Shown here: in pieces, positions 5,622-11,173 of the stretch | How positions within the stretch are numbered: position 1 is the stretch's first letter | Layout of the letters: every line of letters starts with the position of its first letter | Assembly: GCA_027858555.1 (NCBI GenBank) | Contig: JAQICP010000552.1 | Coordinates: 1-11,173 of the forward strand | DNA: 11,173 bases | From: Vallitaleaceae bacterium | GTDB lineage: Bacteria; Bacillota; Clostridia; Lachnospirales; Vallitaleaceae | Direction: 5' to 3' | Notes under the pieces: model-generated | The model's input: only the letters and a program-made list of their open reading frames with translations | The model's database searches: none | What the model was told of the DNA's origin: nothing | Translations under genes and position numbers: made by a program

Positions 5622-6659
5622 TTGAAAGCAGCAGTCTTATATGGTCAAAAGGACCTTAGAATTGAACAAATAGATAAACCTACAATTGATAAAAATGAAG
5701 TGTTGATACAAGTTAAGGCAACGGGCATATGTGGTTCTGATATTCCAAGAGTACTTGGAACGGCAGCCCATTATTACCCAAATGTATTTGGACATGAATT
5801 CTCAGGTATTGTTGAAGCAATAGGAGATGATGTTAGTCATGTGGTGGTTGGTGATAAAGTAACAGTGGCACCTCTTAAACCATGTCATCAATGTGAAGAT
5901 TGCCTCAGTGGTAACCATGCGCTATGTAAACATTATAGTTTCATAGGTTCAAGAGAATACGGATCGTGGGCTGAATATGTAAAAGCACCAAAAGTTAATG
6001 TGGTTAGATTACCAGAGAATGTAAGTTATGTACAAGGTGCTTTTATTGAACCTATTACAGTAGCACTTCATGGACTTTACTTAATGGATTTTAAGCCAAC
6101 ATCCACTGTTGCAATAACAGGTATGGGTACAATTGGATTATTAGCCCTTCAATGCGCTGTGATTATGGGTGCCAAAGTGATAACTGTGTTTGATATAGAT
6201 GATAGTCGATTAGTTGTTGCTAAGAAGCTTGGTGCTACTAATGTTATCAATACTATAACGGACAATGTACAAGAAAAAGTTAAAGAAATTTCTAATGGCA
6301 AAGGTTTTGAGATGGTTATTGAGACTGCTGGAGTGCCTCAAACAGAGATGTTATGCCTTGAGATTGCAGGCAATCACGCTTCAGTTATGTACATTGGAAC
6401 ACCCCACACGGCATTTACTATTGAACCCAAACAGTTTGAATACATTAATAGAAAAGAGCTTATGGTACGAGGTTCATGGATGTCTTACTCAACACCATAT
6501 CCAGGTAAAGAATGGATAATGGCAGCACATTACATTGGAACCGGACAGATAAAAGTTGATGATTTAGTTGATCGTATAATACCTATGGAAGATATGTGGG
6601 ATGCTTTTCTTGATATAGAAGCAAGAAAAGTATCTGGCAAGGTAATTGTTGAGATGTAA
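5622..6659 (+). CDS. gatD: GatD-like zinc polyol (phosphate) dehydrogenase
   Basis: A 345-residue medium-chain zinc dehydrogenase, nearly the length of E. coli galactitol-1-phosphate 5-dehydrogenase. Catalytic zinc ligands are Cys37 (GICGSD), His58-Glu59 (FGHEF) and Glu143 (FIEPIT). The structural zinc has Cys88, 91, 94 and 102. The Rossmann motif GMGTIG (167-172) is followed by Asp191, which favours NAD. GatD hallmarks recalled from the E. coli protein recur: GSDIPR..AHYYP, FIGSRE, ETAGVPQTE and RGSWMSYSTPYPG. Translation most likely starts at TTG 5622, with GAGGAGG (5607-5613) well placed. In E. coli the substrate arrives phosphorylated by a PTS. No PTS gene is seen here, so the enzyme may act on the free polyol made by the preceding reductase. 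The family is clear; the substrate is not. Confidence 0.87.
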   Translation: MKAAVLYGQKDLRIEQIDKPTIDKNEVLIQVKATGICGSDIPRVLGTAAHYYPNVFGHEFSGIVEAIGDDVSHVVVGDKVTVAPLKPCHQCEDCLSGNHALCKHYSFIGSREYGSWAEYVKAPKVNVVRLPENVSYVQGAFIEPITVALHGLYLMDFKPTSTVAITGMGTIGLLALQCAVIMGAKVITVFDIDDSRLVVAKKLGATNVINTITDNVQEKVKEISNGKGFEMVIETAGVPQTEMLCLEIAGNHASVMYIGTPHTAFTIEPKQFEYINRKELMVRGSWMSYSTPYPGKEWIMAAHYIGTGQIKVDDLVDRIIPMEDMWDAFLDIEARKVSGKVIVEM

Positions 6660-6706
6660 CGAATTAGGATAATCAATTAAGTAAAAGAAAAAGGAGGACA
6701 CGAATA

Positions 6707-7567
6707 ATGGCACTAGTAAGTTCATTAGAACTAATTAATAAAGCAAGAGAACAAAAGAAAGCAATTGCAGCCTTTAATATTCACAACTTAGAGACAATCC
6801 AAGCGGTGGTGGAAGGTGCCTATGAACTAAACTCACCTGTAATTATTCAAACAACACCAGGCACACTAAAGCATGCCGGTATTGAAAGTGTTGCAGCAAT
6901 CGTTAAAGCACTTGCAGGTATGTACGACATTCCAATCGCACTGCATATGGATCATTGTCCTTCATTTGACACAATCGTAAGGTGTATTAAAAACGGCTAT
7001 ACATCTGTCATGATAGATGGTGCAGTTCTTGATTATGATGAGAATGTTAAACTTGTTAAAAGTGTTGTCAAGATGGCCCATGCTGTTGGCGTTCAAGTGG
7101 AAGGCGAGATTGGTAGGATTGGCGGCGTAGAAGATGATATGTTCGTAAACGATACGGATGCAGCTTTTACAGTACCTGCAGAGGCGAAAAAATTTGTAGA
7201 TGATACGGGCATTGATACCCTTGCTGTAGCAATTGGGACTGCACATGGTATGTACAAAGGCGAACCAAAACTTGATTTTGATCGTATTAAAGAGATTGAC
7301 AGTCTAATTAATATACCACTTGTATTGCACGGTGCTTCTGGTGTGCCTGACGAATCTGTTAGAAAATCTATTGCACTTGGTATGGCAAAAGTTAACATTG
7401 CAACAGAGCTTAAGAATCCAATGGCAGTTGTCATTAGAGAAGTCTTATCTAATCCAGATGAAAACGATCCGCGTAATTATATGGGTGCAGCAAAAAAGGC
7501 TGTCAAAGAAGTCGTTATGAATAAGATTCGATTGTGCGGAACAGTTGATTTTGCTGATGAATTTTAA
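6707..7567 (+). CDS. gatY: Class II tagatose-1,6-bisphosphate-type aldolase, catalytic subunit
   Basis: A zinc-dependent aldolase of the GatY/KbaY branch of the class II fructose-bisphosphate aldolase family. At 286 residues it equals E. coli KbaY. Active-site residues are where the family has them: Asp82-His83 in HMDHCPS, His180 in IGTAHG, His208 in LVLHGASG, and the phosphate/ketose site NIATELK (230-236). AFNIHNLET (22-30) and GRIGGVEDDM (136-145) are characteristic of the tagatose rather than fructose enzymes. ATG 6707 follows AAGGAGG (6691-6697). It should cleave tagatose-1,6-bisphosphate to DHAP and glyceraldehyde-3-phosphate. Because no second kinase is present, a ketose-monophosphate substrate must also be considered. 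The partner subunit gene follows 26 bases downstream. Confidence 0.9.
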   Translation: MALVSSLELINKAREQKKAIAAFNIHNLETIQAVVEGAYELNSPVIIQTTPGTLKHAGIESVAAIVKALAGMYDIPIALHMDHCPSFDTIVRCIKNGYTSVMIDGAVLDYDENVKLVKSVVKMAHAVGVQVEGEIGRIGGVEDDMFVNDTDAAFTVPAEAKKFVDDTGIDTLAVAIGTAHGMYKGEPKLDFDRIKEIDSLINIPLVLHGASGVPDESVRKSIALGMAKVNIATELKNPMAVVIREVLSNPDENDPRNYMGAAKKAVKEVVMNKIRLCGTVDFADEF

Positions 7568-7593
7568 GTTTAATTATAGAAAGAAGGTCAAGT

Positions 7594-8937
7594 ATGGTAA
7601 AAGCACATACATTGAAAGAGATTGTTAGATTACAAAAAAGAAATATCCCAGTAGGCATTACATCTATCTGTAGTGCTAATAAGATGGTTCTTGAAGCGGT
7701 TATGATAAGAGCATTAACCCTTAATAATGATGTTTTAATTGAGGCAACCGCCAATCAAGTGAATCAGTTCGGTGGTTACACAGGGATGAAGCCTATCGAT
7801 TTTACAGAATTTGTGTATGGCATTGCTGAAAGAATAGGCTTCCCTAAGAATAAGTTGATACTCGCAGGTGACCATCTAGGTCCTTTAACTTGGGTTGACT
7901 TACCTGAAGATGAAGCCATGGCTAATGCAGAAACATTAGTATATGATTTCGTAAAAGCTGGGTTTACCAAGATTCATTTAGACACAAGTATGAAGTTAAG
8001 TACAGATCCTGTAGTAGGCATACTATCAACAGAGGTAATCGCAGATCGTGGCGCAAGACTAGCTTTGAAGTGTAAACAAGCCTTTGAAGAATATCTGAAA
8101 ATGAATCCAGATGCTATGTCACCGGTCTATGTTATTGGTAGTGAAGTACCAATCCCAGGTGGCGCTCAGGAAGAAGAAGAAGACCTTCAAGTTACGAAAG
8201 TCACAGATCTTATAGAAACAATTGACCTATTTAAGGCGGCCTTTAGCAAATATGAATTAAAAGATATCTGGGAAGATGTCATTGCAGTTGTTGTTCAACC
8301 AGGTGTGGAGTTTGGGGATGACACTATTCATGAGTATAATCGGGAAGCAGCCAAAGATTTAGTGAAAGCAATTGAACAATATCCAAATTTGGTATTTGAA
8401 GGACATTCAACTGATTACCAGACACCACAAAAATTAAGGGAATTGGTTGAAGACGGCGTTGCAATCTTGAAAGTTGGACCAGCGGTAACATTTGCCCTAA
8501 GAGAAGGACTTTTTGCTCTTGCAAGAATTGAAGATGAAATAACAATAGGTGAAGAGGGAATCAGATCTAATTTGATTGATGTTATTGAAGATGTCATGCT
8601 TGAGAGCCCTAAGAACTGGAAAAAGCATTATCATGGATCAGAGTCGGAGATGAAGTTAGCTAGAACATATAGTTTCGCTGACAGGGTAAGATTTTATATT
8701 GGTTCAGATAAAGTTCAAAGGGCAATTGATCTGATGTTTGAGAATTTGAGTAATCAACCTATTTCCTTCTCTTTGCTAAGTCAGTATGCACCTATTCAGT
8801 ATCATAAGATTAGAAAAGGTATTTTAAATAATAATGCTTATGATATTGCACTTGATGCGGTGATTAACGTGGTGGATGAATATAATTATGCGATTTTTCC
8901 AGACACATTAGTCGGTATCAAACATCATCTAGCCTAG
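7594..8937 (+). CDS. gatZ: GatZ/KbaZ-type non-catalytic aldolase subunit
   Basis: The partner protein of GatY/KbaY, needed in E. coli for full activity and stability of the tagatose-bisphosphate aldolase. It was once annotated as tagatose-6-phosphate kinase (AgaZ), a label not supported for the E. coli proteins. At 447 residues it is slightly longer than the 420-426 of E. coli GatZ and KbaZ. Family signatures are EATANQVNQFGGYTGM (50-65), AGDHLGP (91-97), KIHLDTSM (126-133), VYVIGSEVPIPGG (178-190), QPGVEFGD (235-242), FEGHSTDYQTP (268-278) and LKVGPAVTFALREGLFAL (292-309). A Glu-rich patch (193-196) follows the GSEVP motif. ATG 7594 has an AGAAGG site (7581-7586). Pairing of catalytic and partner subunits in one operon strongly supports a true GatYZ-type complex. 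Confidence 0.9.
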   Translation: MVKAHTLKEIVRLQKRNIPVGITSICSANKMVLEAVMIRALTLNNDVLIEATANQVNQFGGYTGMKPIDFTEFVYGIAERIGFPKNKLILAGDHLGPLTWVDLPEDEAMANAETLVYDFVKAGFTKIHLDTSMKLSTDPVVGILSTEVIADRGARLALKCKQAFEEYLKMNPDAMSPVYVIGSEVPIPGGAQEEEEDLQVTKVTDLIETIDLFKAAFSKYELKDIWEDVIAVVVQPGVEFGDDTIHEYNREAAKDLVKAIEQYPNLVFEGHSTDYQTPQKLRELVEDGVAILKVGPAVTFALREGLFALARIEDEITIGEEGIRSNLIDVIEDVMLESPKNWKKHYHGSESEMKLARTYSFADRVRFYIGSDKVQRAIDLMFENLSNQPISFSLLSQYAPIQYHKIRKGILNNNAYDIALDAVINVVDEYNYAIFPDTLVGIKHHLA

Positions 8938-8955
8938 TCATAATAGTGGATACAG

Positions 8956-8970
8956 GCATTTAACAAATGC
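8956..8970 (+). other. Small intercistronic hairpin before fucU
   Basis: GCATTT (8956-8961) and AAATGC (8965-8970) form a 6-bp stem with a three-base loop in the 63-base gap between gatZ and fucU, the longest gap in the operon. No T run follows, so it is unlikely to terminate transcription. It may mark an mRNA processing or stability site. Confidence 0.3.
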
Positions 8971-9000
8971 TCAATATTACAAAATATAAGGAGAAATTAC

Positions 9001-9426
9001 ATGTTAAAAAATATTCCAAGTATATTATCACCAGAATTACTTAAGATATTAATGGAGATGGGCCATGGTGACGAGATCGTTATTGCAGACGGTAATTTTC
9101 CATCAGCTAATTATGGACAAAGACTTGTAAGACTTGATGGGCATGGCGTTCCTGTAATTCTTGAAGCTATTCTTGACCTTATGCCACTAGATATCTATGT
9201 GGATGCACCAGTTGCGCTAATGGAAGTGGTAAAAGGCGATACTTTTGTGCCTGAGATATGGGAGACATACAAGAAGATTGTTAAAGAAAAAGAAGGCGAT
9301 AAGAAGATTGAAAATGTTGAGCGTTTTGCATTTTATGATCGTGCGAAAGAAGCTTACGCAGTTGTAGCTACGGGTGAAACTTCACTCTATGCTAATATTA
9401 TTCTTAAAAAAGGTGTGGTTGTATGA
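9001..9426 (+). CDS. fucU: FucU/RbsD-family sugar mutarotase
   Basis: A small cytoplasmic enzyme that interconverts sugar anomers. FucU acts on L-fucose pyranose, and RbsD converts ribose pyran to furan forms. At 141 residues it matches E. coli FucU (140). The opening SPELLKILMEMGHGDEIVIAD (10-30) carries the family's essential histidine (His22) and aspartate (Asp30). The C-terminal block ERFAFYDRAKEAYAVVATGE (107-126) and ILKKGVV (134-140) are those of FucU rather than RbsD. ATG 9001 is preceded by AAGGAGA (8989-8995). Its TGA overlaps the kinase start, a sign of translational coupling, so it probably feeds the correct anomer to the reductase or kinase. It need not act on fucose, because no fucose isomerase or fuculose-1-phosphate aldolase is seen. 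Confidence 0.88.
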   Translation: MLKNIPSILSPELLKILMEMGHGDEIVIADGNFPSANYGQRLVRLDGHGVPVILEAILDLMPLDIYVDAPVALMEVVKGDTFVPEIWETYKKIVKEKEGDKKIENVERFAFYDRAKEAYAVVATGETSLYANIILKKGVVV

Positions 9427-10931
9427 TGAAAGACTTATTATTAGCAATCGATCAAGGTACTTCCAGTTGTAAAATAACTATATTTGACATAGAAGGTCAC
9501 GTTATAGCTAGTAGAACAAAAACATATGAGACAAGGTACCCTAGCGAAGGATACGTGGAACAAGACTGTAATGATTGGTGGCTTGTAAGTGTTGAAGGTA
9601 TAAGAGAATTGCTTGAAGAAACGCACATTAACCCAGAGGCAATTAAAGGCATTGGTGTTGATGGGATTTCATGGGCATGTATACCAATTGACAAGACAGG
9701 TAATGTGCTTTATCCAACCATGATATGGCTTGATACAAGAGCAACTAAAGAAGCGCAGTGGATGAAAGAAGTTGCAGGAGAAGAGGCGCTAATCGCCCTC
9801 AGCGGCAATCCAGTTGATGCAGCTTACATTACACCAAAAATGTTATGGCTAAAAAGCAATGAACCAGAGATTTTTGCAAAGACAGATAAGTTGCTACAAT
9901 CCAATGCTTTTCTTGTATATAGACTAACTGGTGTCCTGTCACAGGATTATTCCCAAGGTTATGGGTTCCATTTCTTTGATATGAACAAAGGTGAGTATAA
10001 CGAAGGCATGGCAACAAAACTGGGCTTATCACTGGACTTAGTTGCGCCACTTTTTCATAGTCATGAAATAGTTGGTGGGGTGACTGCAGAAGTTGCTGAG
10101 TTAACAGGACTTAAAAAGGGCACACCAGTAGTAGCAGGTGGACTTGATGCAGCTTGTTGTACACTTGGTGCAGGTGTTATTAGCGTTGGGCAAACACAAG
10201 AACAAGGTGGGCAAGCTGGTGGTATGAGTATCTGCCTTGACAAAGCTTTGATCCATCCCAAACTTATACTGGGGTATCACGTCATACCTAACAGGTGGTT
10301 ACTACAAGGTGGCACAACTGGTGGCGGCGGCACCCTTAACTGGGTTAACCGAGAATTTGGTCAGTATGAGCAAGATAGAGCCACAGAGGAAAATAGTAAT
10401 CCTTTTGCTATTATGTCTAGTGAAGCAGCCCAAATACCAGCTGGTAGTGATGGTGTGGTATATCTTCCTTATATGAAAGGTGAACGTTCACCATTATGGA
10501 ATCCAAATGCAAAAGGTGTATACTATGGTTTGAGTTATGATAAAACACGGGCTCATATGATTCGTAGTACCATGGAAGGTGTTGGGTATTCGCTACAACA
10601 TAATCTAGAGACTGCTTATGAAGTGGGTGCAACAGTAGGCACATTATCTTCAGTAGGTGGCAGTGCCAATAGTGACGTATGGACCCAGCTCAAGGCAGAT
10701 ATTACCGGACTAAAGATTGAAGTGCCCTATTCGGACCATGCAACAACACTTGGTGCAGCAATTTTAGCAGGTGTGGGGGTTGGGCTGTATAAGAACTTCG
10801 AAGATGCAATAAGTAGGACTGTGAAAATTCAAAAGGTATATGAACCTAACAAAGAAAATGAAGAAATATATAAACAGGGCTACCAAACTTATAGAAAGCT
10901 CAGTGAGATATTAGTAGATCAATTCTTTTAG
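9423..10931 (+). CDS. FGGY-family sugar kinase (xylulokinase-like)
   Basis: An ATP-dependent kinase of the FGGY family, which includes kinases for xylulose, ribulose, fuculose, rhamnulose, gluconate and glycerol. At 502 residues it has the usual length. DQGTSS (10-15) is the N-terminal phosphate-binding loop. MIWLDTRA (100-107) is typical of xylulokinase-type members. The catalytic aspartate is likely Asp242 in GGLDAACC. GGTTGGGG (296-303), KGERSPLWNP (352-361) and GGSANSDVWTQLKADITG (412-429) are the conserved C-terminal nucleotide-site blocks. Two adjacent starts are possible: ATG 9423, overlapping the fucU stop as ATGA, and ATG 9426. The product is a ketose monophosphate. Whether C1 or the far end is phosphorylated cannot be read from sequence, and that choice decides how the aldolase fits. 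Confidence 0.88.
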   Translation: MMKDLLLAIDQGTSSCKITIFDIEGHVIASRTKTYETRYPSEGYVEQDCNDWWLVSVEGIRELLEETHINPEAIKGIGVDGISWACIPIDKTGNVLYPTMIWLDTRATKEAQWMKEVAGEEALIALSGNPVDAAYITPKMLWLKSNEPEIFAKTDKLLQSNAFLVYRLTGVLSQDYSQGYGFHFFDMNKGEYNEGMATKLGLSLDLVAPLFHSHEIVGGVTAEVAELTGLKKGTPVVAGGLDAACCTLGAGVISVGQTQEQGGQAGGMSICLDKALIHPKLILGYHVIPNRWLLQGGTTGGGGTLNWVNREFGQYEQDRATEENSNPFAIMSSEAAQIPAGSDGVVYLPYMKGERSPLWNPNAKGVYYGLSYDKTRAHMIRSTMEGVGYSLQHNLETAYEVGATVGTLSSVGGSANSDVWTQLKADITGLKIEVPYSDHATTLGAAILAGVGVGLYKNFEDAISRTVKIQKVYEPNKENEEIYKQGYQTYRKLSEILVDQFF

Positions 10932-10942
10932 GTAAATAAACA

Positions 10943-11035
10943 TTGGAAACAACGTATGAGATAATAGATAAAGACAGTGATTACATAAAAGAAAGATTAG
11001 TTGCAGATGTTATTGAAGTAGCACTAAAACAGTAG
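10943..11035 (+). CDS. Possible 30-residue peptide at the end of the operon
   Basis: A TTG-initiated frame of 30 codons lies between the kinase stop and the terminator and ends at TAG 11033-11035, inside the terminator's left arm. The predicted peptide starts METTYEIIDKDSDYIKERLV and ends in an amphipathic, helix-like VADVIEVALKQ, which looks more protein-like than random AT-rich sequence. The ribosome binding site is poor (AGG at 10930-10932, about 10 bases away) and the start is not ATG. It could be a true small protein, a fragment of a lost gene, or chance. I recognise no family. Confidence 0.25.
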   Translation: METTYEIIDKDSDYIKERLVADVIEVALKQ

Positions 11036-11064
11036 ACATGATAAAAAATCATGTCTACTTTTTT
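11031..11064 (+). terminator. Rho-independent terminator of the sugar operon
   Basis: The arms at 11031-11042 and 11048-11059 form a perfect 12-bp stem (AGTAGACATGAT and its complement) with an AAAAA loop, followed by Ts to 11064. It is the clearest simple terminator in the window and closes the operon 100 bases after the kinase stop. Confidence 0.9.
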
Positions 11065-11173
11065 AGTACTATAATTTTACCATAAGGCGTGATTGCTTGA
11101 GAAGACCCAAAGGTGAAAAAAGCCTTAGGCAAACCTTAAAAAAGTGGCATATGCCCAATATAGTTATTGACAT
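11065..11173. other. Non-coding end of the window with a possible promoter -35
   Basis: No gene is supported here. A GGCATATGCC palindrome lies at 11146-11155, and a perfect TTGACA occupies 11167-11172 at the very edge. It could be the -35 box of the next gene's promoter, but the -10 is outside the window. Confidence 0.25.

Noticed and set aside
7594..8937. Annotation of the gatZ gene as tagatose-6-phosphate kinase
   Set aside because: That is the historical AgaZ label. The sequence has GatZ/KbaZ signatures and no PfkB or other kinase nucleotide-binding motif.
11065..11173. Minus-strand frame entering from the right edge to about 11069
   Set aside because: Only about 34 codons are visible, with no recognisable motif. 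Without flanking sequence it cannot be told from chance.

Overview
The window looks like chromosomal DNA of a low-GC, spore-former-type Firmicute, most likely in the class Clostridia (Lachnospirales or a relative). The evidence is AT-rich sequence, strong AAGGAGG-type ribosome binding sites, hairpin-plus-T-run terminators, and gene families typical of that group. The species cannot be named from the sequence alone. Every confident gene is on the + strand.

Layout. 1-137: probable 3' end of an unrecognised gene, followed by a terminator-like hairpin. 138-821: a long stretch without a confident gene, but full of signals: a possible promoter, a 12-codon ORF with a near-ideal Shine-Dalgarno, a T-run hairpin at 570-601, a long hairpin at 658-711, and a 16-bp near-direct repeat flanking that hairpin. 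This resembles an attenuator leader for the next gene, an MFS exporter of the macrolide-efflux type (822-2099). 2409-3041: a YczE/YitT-like membrane protein. 3071-3180: a nested inverted repeat containing a 30-bp perfect palindrome and ending in a T run. 3379-4383: a LacI-family repressor with its own promoter and a palindromic operator. 4557-10931: a six-gene sugar operon, ending in a strong terminator at 11031-11064.

The operon encodes, in order, an aldo/keto reductase, a GatD-like zinc polyol (phosphate) dehydrogenase, the catalytic (GatY/KbaY) and partner (GatZ/KbaZ) subunits of a tagatose-bisphosphate-type class II aldolase, a FucU-type sugar mutarotase, and an FGGY sugar kinase. The repressor's operator (core AAACGTTT) recurs upstream of the operon as a perfect 16-bp palindrome plus a weaker second copy, so LacI control of both transcripts is well supported.

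The set suggests an oxidoreductive (polyol) or ketose-phosphate route. One version is aldose -> polyol -> ketose -> ketose phosphate -> DHAP plus an aldehyde or glyceraldehyde-3-phosphate. It differs from the known galactitol (gat) and N-acetylgalactosamine (aga/kba) systems because no PTS permease, PfkB-type tagatose-6-phosphate kinase, sugar isomerase or transporter is visible, while an AKR, a mutarotase and an FGGY kinase take their place. The substrate cannot be read from the sequence. Galactose/galactitol/tagatose is one candidate, and a ketose-1-phosphate aldolase route like that for fucose is another.
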